Part shown: one piece after another, positions 7,348 to 15,643 of the stretch
Layout: the number at the start of each line of letters is the position of its first letter
Position numbering within the stretch: the first letter of the stretch is position 1
Source of the DNA: Clostridium sp. CAG:413
GTDB lineage: Bacteria; Bacillota; Clostridia; Oscillospirales; Acutalibacteraceae
Assembly: GCA_000431775.1 (NCBI GenBank)
Contig: FR888228.1
Location: 15,232 to 49,142 of the forward strand
Reading direction: 5' to 3'
DNA: 33,911 nt
Position numbers and translations under genes: made by a program
Notes under the pieces: generated by a model
Databases searched by the model: none
The model's input: only the letters and a program-made list of their open reading frames with translations
Told to the model about the DNA's origin: nothing

Positions 7348-7968
7348 TTGTTCAGACAGCTCAAAGAGGATATCGCCTGCGTCAAATCGCGGGACCCTGC
7401 CGCACGCTCGGCGCTGGAGATATTTTTCCTTTATCCCGGCTTCAAGGCGATAAGGCTTCACAGGCGGGCAAATTGGTTTTACCGCCATGGGATGTTTTTT
7501 ATCGCCCGCTGGATCTCACAGTGGGCTTCAAGAAAGACCGGCGTTGAGATCCACCCCGCCGTTAAAATCGGCAAGCGATTTTTCATCGACCACGGGACGG
7601 GAGTCGTCATCGGCGAGACAGCCGTTATCGGCGACGACGTTACGATATATCAGGGCGTTACGCTCGGCGGCACGGGCAAGGATACCGGCAAGCGCCACCC
7701 GACCATAGGCAACAACGTGATGATAGGCGCGGGCGCAAAGGTGCTCGGCCCGCTCGTCATAGGCGATAATTCCCGTATCGCCGCGGGCGCCGTGGTGCTC
7801 AGCGATATCCCGTCGAATTCAACGGCCGTCGGCGTGCCCGCCAAGGTCGTGCGGCGTGACGGCGTGAGGGTCGACGACCTCGATCAGGTGCATATTCCCG
7901 ACCCTGTCGCCCAAGAGATTGCAAGGCTCGAAACAGAAATTGAGAAGCTGAAAAAGCTCGTAAAATAA
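7348..7968 (+). CDS. cysE: Serine O-acetyltransferase
   Basis: The 206-aa enzyme acetylates serine with acetyl-CoA to make O-acetylserine, the direct precursor of cysteine. The helical N-terminus (MFRQLKEDIACVKSRDPAAR) is followed by a left-handed beta-helix of hexapeptide repeats from about residue 67 (IHPAVKIGKRFFIDHGTGVV onward). The family residues of the DHGTGVVIGE and GKRHPTIG segments are present. The length is the short Gram-positive form. The start is TTG 7348, fixed by CGGAGG at 7335-7340 and by the family N-terminus; the nearby ATG at 7343 is out of frame. cysE followed by cysS under one T-box ties cysteine supply to tRNA-Cys charging. Confidence 0.95.
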   Translation: MFRQLKEDIACVKSRDPAARSALEIFFLYPGFKAIRLHRRANWFYRHGMFFIARWISQWASRKTGVEIHPAVKIGKRFFIDHGTGVVIGETAVIGDDVTIYQGVTLGGTGKDTGKRHPTIGNNVMIGAGAKVLGPLVIGDNSRIAAGAVVLSDIPSNSTAVGVPAKVVRRDGVRVDDLDQVHIPDPVAQEIARLETEIEKLKKLVK

Positions 7969-7980
7969 GGAGGAAACATA

Positions 7981-9372
7981 ATGAAGATCTTCAACACCCT
8001 GACCAGAGAAAAAGAGGAATTCAAGCCCATCACCGAGGGCGAGGTCAAGATATATGCCTGCGGCCCTACGGTCTATAACTATATCCACATCGGCAACGCC
8101 CGCCCCATCTGTGTCTTTGACGTGCTCAGAAGATATCTCGAATACAGGGGTTACAAGGTCACTTTCGTTCAGAATTTCACCGACATTGACGATAAAATTA
8201 TCAAGAAGGCCAACGAAGAGGGGACTGACTATAAAACCGTCTCCGAGAAGTATATCGAGGAATTCTGGAAGGATGCAAAGGGCCTTAACTTCAGACCCGC
8301 CACCGTTCATCCCAAGGCGACCGAGAATATCGACAAGATAATCGAGATAGTCAGCGGCCTTATTGAGAACGGCCATGCATACGCTGTCGACGGCGACGTT
8401 TATTTCAGCCCCAAGACCTTCCCCGAGTACGGCAAGCTCTCACATCAGCCGCTTGAGGAGCTTGAGGCAGGCGCGCGCATAATGGTCGGCGATATCAAGA
8501 GGGATCCGATGGATTTCGCCCTCTGGAAGGCTGCGAAGCCCGGCGAGCCCTATTGGGATTCACCGTGGGGTAAGGGCAGACCCGGCTGGCATATCGAGTG
8601 CTCCGCCATGGTGTGCAGATACCTCGGCGAGACTATTGATATCCATTGCGGCGGTCAGGATCTCATCTTCCCGCACCACGAGAACGAAATAGCCCAGAGC
8701 GAGTGCTTCACCGGCAAGCCCTTCGCCCATTATTGGATGCACAACGGATATATCAACGTCGACAACGTCAAGATGTCGAAGTCACTCGGCAACTTCTTCA
8801 CCGTCAGAGACGTCGCGGAGAAATACGGCTACGAGCCCATCCGTTATCTGATGATATCATCGTCCTACAGAAGCCCCATCAACTACAGCGTCGATATCAT
8901 CGAGCAGTGCAAGGCTTCCCTCCAGAGGCTCTATACCTGCCGCGACGGCATTGATTTCGAGATAAAGAACGCCCCCGACGGCGAGCTTGACGAGAATGTC
9001 AAGGCTCAGTTTGACAAGAGAGTCGAGCAGTTCGTCAAGGCTATGGACGACGACCTCAACACCGCCGACGGTATCGCCGCCGTGTTTGAGCTTGCAAGGG
9101 ATATCAATACCCTCGTGGTCGGCAAAGGCGTCACCAAGGCCACAGCCGAATACGCGGCAAAGATATTCGACGAGCTGACCGGCGTGCTCGGCCTTGTCTA
9201 TAACAGAAAGACCGAGACCCTCGACGAGGATATCGACGCCATGATAGAGGCGAGGACTAAGGCCCGCAAAGAGAAAAATTGGGCAGAGGCCGACAGGATC
9301 CGTGATGAGCTGAAGGCCATGGGCATAGTCCTTGAGGATACCGCTCAGGGCGTTAAATGGCACAGAGAATAA
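7981..9372 (+). CDS. cysS: Cysteine--tRNA ligase
   Basis: This 463-aa class I aminoacyl-tRNA synthetase charges tRNA-Cys. Catalytic signatures are the HIGN form of the HIGH motif (36-39) and KMSKS (264-268). Zinc-site residues lie in ACGPT (C27), HIECSAM and DLIFPHHENE. The C-terminal helical DALR-like domain carries the usual KNWAEADRIRDEL segment near the end. AGGAGG precedes the ATG, 12 bases after cysE. The product uses the cysteine whose synthesis cysE begins, and both are controlled by the same T-box. Length is as expected (about 460-480 aa). Confidence 0.98.
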   Translation: MKIFNTLTREKEEFKPITEGEVKIYACGPTVYNYIHIGNARPICVFDVLRRYLEYRGYKVTFVQNFTDIDDKIIKKANEEGTDYKTVSEKYIEEFWKDAKGLNFRPATVHPKATENIDKIIEIVSGLIENGHAYAVDGDVYFSPKTFPEYGKLSHQPLEELEAGARIMVGDIKRDPMDFALWKAAKPGEPYWDSPWGKGRPGWHIECSAMVCRYLGETIDIHCGGQDLIFPHHENEIAQSECFTGKPFAHYWMHNGYINVDNVKMSKSLGNFFTVRDVAEKYGYEPIRYLMISSSYRSPINYSVDIIEQCKASLQRLYTCRDGIDFEIKNAPDGELDENVKAQFDKRVEQFVKAMDDDLNTADGIAAVFELARDINTLVVGKGVTKATAEYAAKIFDELTGVLGLVYNRKTETLDEDIDAMIEARTKARKEKNWAEADRIRDELKAMGIVLEDTAQGVKWHRE

Positions 9373-9412
9373 TAACTTTCGGAAGCGGGTCGGCAGGCTC
9401 GCTTTCGTTATT
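9371..9412 (+). terminator. Probable terminator after cysS
   Basis: AATAAC (9371-9376) pairs with GTTATT (9407-9412), enclosing a partly paired GC-rich core (GAAGCG near 9382 with CGCTTTC). The stem starts inside the cysS stop codon. The following sequence is T- and A-rich rather than a pure T run, so efficiency is uncertain. Confidence 0.6.
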
Positions 9413-9445
9413 ATATAATTATTTTATATTTTTTGCGTTTTGCTC

Positions 9446-9474
9446 TTGCATTTCGGCCGTCCTTATGATATAAT
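9446..9474 (+). promoter_or_regulatory. Promoter of rpsB-tsf
   Basis: TTGCAT (9446-9451) and TATAAT (9469-9474) are 17 bases apart, and TGA directly before the -10 makes an extended -10. The start would be near 9481, about 118 bases upstream of rpsB. Confidence 0.88.
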
Positions 9475-9506
9475 ACTGACCGCAAATCACACGCATTGCT
9501 ATTCTT

Positions 9507-9573
9507 ATTGCGGGTGCGGAGCTCAAATCCGTTGCAATATCAGGCTTTGCGGAGGTTCGTATCTGACAGATAC
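9507..9573 (+). promoter_or_regulatory. Structured 5' leader of rpsB
   Basis: The leader holds a two-part stem: ATTGC (9507-9511) with GCAAT (9534-9538), and inner CGGA (9517-9520) with TCCG (9528-9531). A second small hairpin, GTATCT (9559-9564) with AGATAC (9568-9573), follows. The ribosome site AGGAGG lies at 9586-9591. Ribosomal protein operons are often autoregulated through leaders. Whether S2 binds here is unknown, and no described leader family was recognised. Confidence 0.4.
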
Positions 9574-9598
9574 AAAATTTAACTTAGGAGGAAAAATC

Positions 9599-10324
9599 AT
9601 GTCAGTCGTATCAATGAAACAGTTACTTGAAGCAGGCGTCCATTTCGGTCACCAGACCAGAAGATGGAACCCCAAAATGGCGGAGTACATCTTCACCGAG
9701 CGTAACGGCATCTACATCATCGACCTTCAGAAGACAGTCAAGAAGCTCGAAGAGGCCTATATGTTCGTGCGTGATATCGCAGCCGACGGCGGCGAGATCC
9801 TTTTCGTAGGCACCAAGAAGCAGGCTCAGGATTCCGTTAAGGAAGAGGCAGTCCGCTGCGGTATGCCCTATGTCAACGCGCGTTGGCTCGGCGGTATGCT
9901 TACCAACTTCAACACCATCCAGAAGAGGATCAAGAGACTCGCTCAGCTCAAGGCTATGGAAGCTGACGGCACCTTCGATCTCCTTCCCAAGAAGGAAGTT
10001 ACCAAGCTCAACCTCGAGATAGAGAAGCTCGAGAAGTTCATGGGCGGTATCACCGAGATGAAGAAGCAGCCTGCTGCAATGTTTATAGTTGACCCCCGCA
10101 AGGAGAGGATCGCCGTTCTCGAGGCTAAGAAGCTCGGTATCCCCATTGTTGCTATAGTCGATACCAACTGCGACCCCGATGAGGTCGATTACGTTATCCC
10201 CGGCAACGACGACGCTATCCGTGCCGTTAAGCTGATCGCAGGCGCAATGGCAGACGCCGTTATCGAAGGCAGACAGGGCGAGCAGACCGCTCCCGAAGCA
10301 GAAGCAGCATCAGAGGAGGAATAA
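9599..10324 (+). CDS. rpsB: Small ribosomal subunit protein uS2
   Basis: The 241-aa product begins [20 protein letters not shown], the classic S2 start, and carries [13 protein letters not shown] and [20 protein letters not shown]. The C-terminus is an Ala/Glu-rich tail (residues about 229-241). ATG 9599 is selected because AGGAGG lies 7 bases upstream and the family begins here; the reading frame is open upstream to 9440 but that stretch is leader. rpsB and tsf form a conserved two-gene operon, here from a strong promoter. Confidence 0.98.
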   Translation: MSVVSMKQLLEAGVHFGHQTRRWNPKMAEYIFTERNGIYIIDLQKTVKKLEEAYMFVRDIAADGGEILFVGTKKQAQDSVKEEAVRCGMPYVNARWLGGMLTNFNTIQKRIKRLAQLKAMEADGTFDLLPKKEVTKLNLEIEKLEKFMGGITEMKKQPAAMFIVDPRKERIAVLEAKKLGIPIVAIVDTNCDPDEVDYVIPGNDDAIRAVKLIAGAMADAVIEGRQGEQTAPEAEAASEEE

Positions 10325-10328
10325 TATC

Positions 10329-11249
10329 ATGGCATTTACAGCAAAAGACGTTCAGGCTCTCAGAGAGAAGACCAATGTCGGCATGATGGATTGCAAGAAG
10401 GCACTCGTTGAGGCCGACGGCGATATGGATAAGGCAATTGACATCCTTCGTGAGAAGGGTCTTGCAACTGCCGCTAAGAAGTCAAGCAGGATCGCTGCAG
10501 AAGGCGTTATCGGCCTGTATTCGGACGGCAACGCTTCCGCACTTGTTGAGCTTAACTGTGAGACCGACTTTGTCGGCAACGGCGCTGAGTTCAAGGCTCT
10601 TGCAAATCAGATAGCGAAGACTGTCGTTGAGAGCAAGCCCGCAGATGTTGACGCTCTCCTTGCCGCCACCATTTCCGATGGCAGCATTTCCGTCAACGAC
10701 GCTATTCAGGAGCTCTTCCTTAAGGTTCGTGAGAATCTCAAGCTCCGCCGTTTCGTCCTTGTTGAGGGCACCGCAGTTTCCTACATCCACGGCGGCGGCT
10801 CCGTCGGCGTTCTTGTCAGCTTTGACACCAACGCAGCCGACAACGCTGAGTTCGTTGCAATGGGTAAGAATATCGCAATGCAGGTCGCAGCTATGAGCCC
10901 CGCTTATCTTGACGAAGCATCGGTTCCCGCCGACGTCGTTGAGAAGGAAAGAGTCATCAACCTTGCTCAGATGAACGAGGATCCCAAGATGGCTAACAAG
11001 CCCGAGCAGGTCAAGGCTAAGATCATCGAGGGCAAGATCAAGAAGTTCTACACCGAGGTTTGCCTTCTTGACCAGACTTTCGTCCGCTCAGACCTCTTTG
11101 ACGGCTCCGTCAGCGGCTATGTCGCTCAGGTTGCAAAGGAGATCGGCGCCGATATCAAAGTTACCGGTTTCGTTCGTCTTGCAAAGGGCGAAGGCATCGA
11201 GAAGAGAGTTGACGATTTCGCAGCAGAAGTCGCCGGCATGGTTAAATAA
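10329..11249 (+). CDS. tsf: Elongation factor Ts
   Basis: This 306-aa guanine nucleotide exchange factor regenerates EF-Tu-GTP. The N-terminal UBA-like domain (FTAKDVQALREKTNVGMMDC) is followed by the LNCETDFVGN motif that contacts EF-Tu, the dimerisation region and a C-terminal module. It lies 4 bases after rpsB; its ribosome site GGAGG is inside the rpsB end. A strong terminator follows. Length agrees with the family (about 290-310 aa). Confidence 0.98.
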   Translation: MAFTAKDVQALREKTNVGMMDCKKALVEADGDMDKAIDILREKGLATAAKKSSRIAAEGVIGLYSDGNASALVELNCETDFVGNGAEFKALANQIAKTVVESKPADVDALLAATISDGSISVNDAIQELFLKVRENLKLRRFVLVEGTAVSYIHGGGSVGVLVSFDTNAADNAEFVAMGKNIAMQVAAMSPAYLDEASVPADVVEKERVINLAQMNEDPKMANKPEQVKAKIIEGKIKKFYTEVCLLDQTFVRSDLFDGSVSGYVAQVAKEIGADIKVTGFVRLAKGEGIEKRVDDFAAEVAGMVK

Positions 11250-11264
11250 TCATATCAATATCAA

Positions 11265-11301
11265 AGCTCCCGAAGCAGTAATGCCTCGGGAGCTGTTTTT
11301 T
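11265..11301 (+). terminator. Terminator of rpsB-tsf, shared with convergent sirtuin gene
   Basis: AGCTCCCGA (11265-11273) pairs perfectly with TCGGGAGCT (11286-11294), followed by G and TTTTTT. The T run touches the stop codon of the convergent sirtuin gene. On the minus strand the same stem is followed by only three T, so it would be weaker in that direction. Confidence 0.88.
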
Positions 11302-12028
11302 ATAAGTTGATTTTGCTGAGCACCTTGCCGATGCTGTCGTGTATCACGAGGTCGAAGCTGCCGTCCTGCGGGGTGGGGTCACGGTTGATAATGATAAGAT
11401 CGTTCCCCTTAAAATAGCGTATAAAGCTCGCGGCTGGGTAGACCGTCAATGAAGTGCCTGCCACTATCAGCGTGTCGGCGTCTTTTATCGCCCTTATTGC
11501 GCCGTCCACCGTATCCTCGTCGAGAGCCTCCTGATATAGCACAACGTCGGGCTTGATTACGCCGCCGCAGGAGCATTTCGGTACCCCCTCGCTGCCGAAA
11601 ACATAGTCCGCGTCATAGAATTTGCCGCATTTCATGCAATGATTTCTGAGCGTCGAGCCGTGAAGCTCATACACAGTTTTGCTGCCCGCTTTTGTGTGCA
11701 GTCCATCAATGTTTTGCGTCACGACGGCGGCAAGAATGCCCGCGCGCTCAAGCTCGGCGAGCTTCAGGTGCGCCGCGTTCGGCTCAACGCCCTTGCTGCA
11801 AAGATGCTTGCGGTAGAATTCATAGAATTCCTCGGTGTGCTGCATAAAAAACATGTGGCTGAGTATCTCCTCGGGCGGGTAGCGGTAATTCATCATATAG
11901 ATGCCGTCCGCCGAGCGGAAATCGGGGATGCCGCTCTCGGTCGATACGCCTGCGCCGCCGAAAAATACGGCCCTTTTGCTGCTTTTAATTATGTCGTTCA
12001 AGGCTTTCGTCTGCTTTTCGGTTATCAT
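11300..12028 (-). CDS. NAD-dependent protein deacetylase (sirtuin, Sir2/CobB family)
   Basis: The 242-aa protein is a complete bacterial sirtuin, which removes acetyl or other acyl groups from protein lysines using NAD. It shows GAGVST (25-30) and GIPDFRS for NAD binding, TQNIDGLH (about 104-111), catalytic H123 in ELHGS, and a zinc site C131, C134, C152, C154. GTSLTVYPAA and INRDPTPQD form the rest of the Rossmann fold. An AGGTGAG ribosome site precedes the ATG. It is transcribed against the surrounding plus-strand genes, from its own promoter at 12046-12074, so it is a single-gene unit. The substrate cannot be read from the sequence. It does not show the LSGAGxS-plus-Tyr/Arg signature of the desuccinylase type as far as I can judge. 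Confidence 0.95.
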   Translation of the reverse strand: MITEKQTKALNDIIKSSKRAVFFGGAGVSTESGIPDFRSADGIYMMNYRYPPEEILSHMFFMQHTEEFYEFYRKHLCSKGVEPNAAHLKLAELERAGILAAVVTQNIDGLHTKAGSKTVYELHGSTLRNHCMKCGKFYDADYVFGSEGVPKCSCGGVIKPDVVLYQEALDEDTVDGAIRAIKDADTLIVAGTSLTVYPAASFIRYFKGNDLIIINRDPTPQDGSFDLVIHDSIGKVLSKINL

Positions 12029-12045
12029 GGTCTCACCTCGCCGAA

Positions 12046-12074
12046 ATTATATCACCGTGCGCCCGCTTTTGCAA
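12046..12074 (-). promoter_or_regulatory. Promoter of the sirtuin gene
   Basis: On the minus strand TTGCAA (12074-12069), 17 bases, TATAAT (12051-12046), with TGA before the -10. The gene begins 17 bases after the -10, so the leader is very short. The tepA promoter lies back to back with it, 61 bases away. Confidence 0.87.
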
Positions 12075-12134
12075 GAAGCAAGCACAAAATATAATGATTC
12101 TATACAAAAATATATCAAAATATTGAGTTCGCTG

Positions 12135-12163
12135 TTGCAAAAATCAGAAACGAATGGTATAAT
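12135..12163 (+). promoter_or_regulatory. Promoter of the tepA-ftsK operon
   Basis: TTGCAA (12135-12140), 17 bases, TATAAT (12158-12163), with TGG directly before the -10 (extended -10). The leader to tepA is about 77 bases and can form GTGCGG (12199-12204)/CCGCAC (12225-12230) just before the ribosome site. Confidence 0.87.
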
Positions 12164-12246
12164 ATTTCAGATAATCTTTTGCGTTTAGTTTTGCCCTTGT
12201 GCGGAATACTAACCGTGCTTTATCCCGCACGAAAGGATGCTGACGC

Positions 12247-13029
12247 ATGAAGAATAAAAAGAGCAAAAACGATAATTTTTTCCTGCCCTCTCCGCCGTGG
12301 CAGACCCCCGATCTTTACAGGGACGGCGGCGATGATAACGGCGGCTCCGACGCGGTCGCAAATATCATCGAGACAGGCTCGATAACCGTCAAAAAAGGCG
12401 GCCATCTTATCCATTGCCTGACCGTTATCGGTCAGATAGAGGGCCATTATATTCTCTCACCGCAAAATAAAACCACCAAATATGAGCACGTTATCCCTCA
12501 GCTCGTGGCAATTGAGGAGAGCGACGAGGTGGACGGGCTTATATTGATACTCAACACCGTCGGCGGCGATATCGAGGCCGGGCTTGCGATAGCTGAGCTG
12601 GTGGCAGGTATGAGCACCCCGACCGTTTCGCTTGTGCTCGGCGGCGGTCACTCGATAGGCGTGCCCCTTGCCGTATCCGCCGACCACTCGTTTATAACCC
12701 CGTCGGCGACCATGACAATCCACCCCGTGAGGATGAACGGCCTTGTCCTCGGCGTGCCGCAGACACTCTCGTATTTTGAGCAGATGCAGGAGCGGATAGT
12801 CCGCTTTGTTGCCGAGAATTCGTCGATATCCCCAGACCGTTTCCGTGAGATGATGCTTGCGACGGGCGAGCTCGTAATGGATGTCGGCACTGTGCTCAGC
12901 GGCGAGGCGGCGGTTGAGGAGGGGCTTATTGACTCCCTCGGCAGCCTCTCCGACGCGCTGAACTGTCTGTATGAAATGATCGAAGCGAACGAAGCTCCGA
13001 CAGACGATAAAAAATCCCCGAAAGGATGA
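12247..13029 (+). CDS. tepA: ClpP-like serine peptidase TepA
   Basis: This 260-aa protein belongs to the ClpP-class TepA family. A disordered N-terminus (1-55) precedes a crotonase-like fold with the oxyanion-strand [17 protein letters not shown] (about 101-117), nucleophile S136 in GGGHSIGV and catalytic H159 in [12 protein letters not shown] charged tail ends the protein. In Bacillus the homologue (YmfB) was first linked to protein export and later to degradation of small acid-soluble spore proteins; which applies here is not known. It lies 7 bases before ftsK, the same pairing as next to spoIIIE in Bacillus. The start ATG follows an AAAGGATG ribosome site. Confidence 0.92.
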   Translation: MKNKKSKNDNFFLPSPPWQTPDLYRDGGDDNGGSDAVANIIETGSITVKKGGHLIHCLTVIGQIEGHYILSPQNKTTKYEHVIPQLVAIEESDEVDGLILILNTVGGDIEAGLAIAELVAGMSTPTVSLVLGGGHSIGVPLAVSADHSFITPSATMTIHPVRMNGLVLGVPQTLSYFEQMQERIVRFVAENSSISPDRFREMMLATGELVMDVGTVLSGEAAVEEGLIDSLGSLSDALNCLYEMIEANEAPTDDKKSPKG

Positions 13030-13036
13030 AATCCAA

Positions 13037-15631
13037 GTGGCAAACACTCAGAATAAGAAACCGTCCGCCTCTTCTCAAAAGAAGAAGCCGGCGCAGTCAA
13101 AGAGCGCTTCAACTAAGAAGAAGCAGGCTCCGCAGCAGGAGGAGAAGCGGGAGTTTTCACCCGCCGTCAGCCGCCAAAAGACGGCGATAATCCTCATGGC
13201 GGCGGCGGTCTTCCTTGCCTGCGTCGTGCTGATAAAGGGCGAGAGCATATGGCTGAAAATGCACGGAGCGATGTTTGGCATATTCGGCCTGTGCGCCTAT
13301 ATCCTGCCGCCTGTGCTTATCTATATGGCGATCCTTTTTGCCAAAGATAAGCCGATAGGCTCTGCGGCGGCGAATCTGACGGGCATCGGGGTGTTTGCCG
13401 CCCTGATCTGCTCGGCGATACATACTTTCTCAAATACAGCCGAATATCTCTCACAGACCCCGATAGGTCAGCAGGTGAGCGACGAATGGCATTCCGTCTC
13501 AGGCGGCGTTATTGGCGCGGTCTTGGGCGGGCTTGTGGGCAAGGCCTTCGGCAAGACGGGCGCGTGCATCACCCTCGTGATCCTTGCCGTTGTCGTCGCG
13601 ATGCTGCTTACCGGTACTACCTTGCTCGGCCTCTTCTCGGCTATAAGGAAGCCCGTTAAGAAGGTTGGCGAGATGACGAATGAGAAGCTCGAGCAGACCG
13701 CCGCAAAGCGTGAGCAGCTCCGTGAGGAGAGGGAGAAGGAGAAGGCTGAGCGTGTGTTTGCACCGCCGCAGCTCCCGACCCCGCCGTCCGACAGCTTTGA
13801 GGATAATTTCGTCACCGATGAATCCACCTTTGCCCCGCCCGAGGAGCCGGAGATCCCCGAGATACCCATAGTCACTCTGCCCGACGCAACGGGCAGCAGC
13901 GTAGTTGAGGATACTCTCGAGCAGGCGGTCTCTCAGGAAAAAGAGAGGAATAAAATGCCCGCAATGCCCGACGGCGACCCGATCGACGAAGCCGAAGCGG
14001 CGGAGGAAGAACCCGAATCGGAGCCTGCCGAGGATGAGCAGGACGGCGAATTCGTGCCGCCCGAGGAGAGCGCACCCGTCAAGCGCGATTATGTGTTCCC
14101 GCCCGTAGACTGCCTCAAGCAGGCGGAACGCGACGGCAACACCGACAGCATGGCTGAGATGCAGATGGGCGCGAAGAAGCTCGTCGCTACCCTTGAGAGC
14201 TTCAAGATCAAGGCGGAGGTCACCAATATTTGCCGCGGCCCGGCAGTCACAAGATATGAGCTTGTGCCCGACGCGGGAGTCCGCATAAACAAGATCACAA
14301 CGCTTTCGGATGATATTGCCATGCGCCTTGCCGCAACGAGCGTGCGTATAGAGGCGCCGATACCCGGCAAATCCGCTATCGGTATCGAAGTGCCCAACAG
14401 TGCAAAATCCATGGTAACCATGCGTGAGATAATCGACACGCCGCAGTTCCGTGACGCCAAGAGCAAGCTGAACGTAGCCCTCGGCAAGGATATCACGGGC
14501 AATATCGTCTGCGCCGACCTTGCCAAGATGCCGCATCTGCTCGTCGCGGGCACTACAGGCTCGGGTAAATCCGTCTGCCTCAATTCAATGATAGTCAGCA
14601 TTCTTTATAACGCCCGCCCGGACGAAGTTAAGCTGCTGATGATAGACCCCAAGATGGTCGAATTCACGATATATAACGGCATTGCCCATCTCGAGGTGCC
14701 CGTAGTCAGCAACCCGAGGAAGGCGGCAGGCGCTCTCGGCTGGGCTGTCGGCGAGATGGAGAAAAGATACGCCCAGTTCTCCGAGAACAGCGTCAGGGAT
14801 ATCAAGGGCTTCAACAAGCTCTGCGAGACCCGTGACGACCTGCAGCGTATGCATCAGATAGTTATATTTATCGACGAGCTTTCGGACCTTATGATGGTTT
14901 CGCCGAAAGAGGTCGAGGATTCCATCTGCCGCCTTGCTCAGATGGCGCGTGCGGCGGGCATACACCTTGTCATAGCTACTCAGCGCCCGTCCGTTGATGT
15001 CATAACGGGCATAATCAAGGCGAATATCCCGAGCCGAATTGCGCTCTCCGTCTCGTCACAGGTGGATTCGAGGACTATTCTTGACTCCGTCGGCGCGGAG
15101 AAGCTGCTCGGCAACGGCGATATGCTATTCTCACCCGTCGGCGCAAGCAAGCCGACCCGCGTCCAGGGCTGTTTCATCTCGGATTCCGAGGTCGAGAGCG
15201 TGGTCGAGCATATCAAGGCTCAGGCTCAGTCCGATTATAACGAGGAGACCATGGAGGAGATCGAGACTAAAGCGAAGCAGGCGGAGAATGCAGGCAAGAG
15301 AGCGGCCGAGGACGATGAGGACGAGGATTGGGATCCCGTTCTTAACGACGCCGCCGAGGTCGTCATTAATGCGGGCGGAGCCTCCACCACCATGCTCCAA
15401 AAGAAGCTCAAGCTCGGCTACGCAAGGGCTTCAAGAGTCATGGATCAGCTTGAGGAGAAGGGCATAGTCGGAAAGCAGGAGGGCGCGAAGCCCCGTGCCG
15501 TGCTTATCAGCAAGCAGCAGTGGTATGAGATGCAGGCGCTCGCCGACGGAGCTGCCGCAGCCGCAGCGCCGCCTCAGATAGACGATATATTTGAGGACGA
15601 TAACGACAGCGAATACGACGAAGAGAATTGA
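13037..15631 (+). CDS. ftsK: DNA translocase FtsK/SpoIIIE
   Basis: The 864-aa protein pumps chromosomal DNA through the division or sporulation septum. A basic N-terminus is followed by four membrane segments (about 48-70, 75-100, 108-130 and 172-200). A long, acidic, Pro/Glu-rich linker covers about 205-350. The hexameric motor has Walker A GTTGSGKS (505-512) and the Walker B stretch IVIFIDELSDLMM. The C-terminal gamma winged helix (about 770-835, with GGASTTMLQKKLKLGYARA) reads orientation sequences on DNA. Start is GTG 13037, spaced from AAAGGATG. It sits directly after tepA. FtsK and SpoIIIE cannot be separated by sequence alone here; the tepA context favours a SpoIIIE-like orthologue. 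Confidence 0.95.
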   Translation: MANTQNKKPSASSQKKKPAQSKSASTKKKQAPQQEEKREFSPAVSRQKTAIILMAAAVFLACVVLIKGESIWLKMHGAMFGIFGLCAYILPPVLIYMAILFAKDKPIGSAAANLTGIGVFAALICSAIHTFSNTAEYLSQTPIGQQVSDEWHSVSGGVIGAVLGGLVGKAFGKTGACITLVILAVVVAMLLTGTTLLGLFSAIRKPVKKVGEMTNEKLEQTAAKREQLREEREKEKAERVFAPPQLPTPPSDSFEDNFVTDESTFAPPEEPEIPEIPIVTLPDATGSSVVEDTLEQAVSQEKERNKMPAMPDGDPIDEAEAAEEEPESEPAEDEQDGEFVPPEESAPVKRDYVFPPVDCLKQAERDGNTDSMAEMQMGAKKLVATLESFKIKAEVTNICRGPAVTRYELVPDAGVRINKITTLSDDIAMRLAATSVRIEAPIPGKSAIGIEVPNSAKSMVTMREIIDTPQFRDAKSKLNVALGKDITGNIVCADLAKMPHLLVAGTTGSGKSVCLNSMIVSILYNARPDEVKLLMIDPKMVEFTIYNGIAHLEVPVVSNPRKAAGALGWAVGEMEKRYAQFSENSVRDIKGFNKLCETRDDLQRMHQIVIFIDELSDLMMVSPKEVEDSICRLAQMARAAGIHLVIATQRPSVDVITGIIKANIPSRIALSVSSQVDSRTILDSVGAEKLLGNGDMLFSPVGASKPTRVQGCFISDSEVESVVEHIKAQAQSDYNEETMEEIETKAKQAENAGKRAAEDDEDEDWDPVLNDAAEVVINAGGASTTMLQKKLKLGYARASRVMDQLEEKGIVGKQEGAKPRAVLISKQQWYEMQALADGAAAAAAPPQIDDIFEDDNDSEYDEEN

Positions 15632-15643
15632 CGGAGTGACCGT

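Noticed and set aside
9440..9598. Upstream in-frame extension of rpsB
   Set aside because: It overlaps the promoter and leader, and AGGAGG plus the S2 N-terminus fix the start at 9599.
13499..14536. 345-residue minus-strand open frame inside ftsK
   Set aside because: Antisense to the FtsK linker and motor region; Arg/His/Leu-rich composition is typical of a shadow frame.
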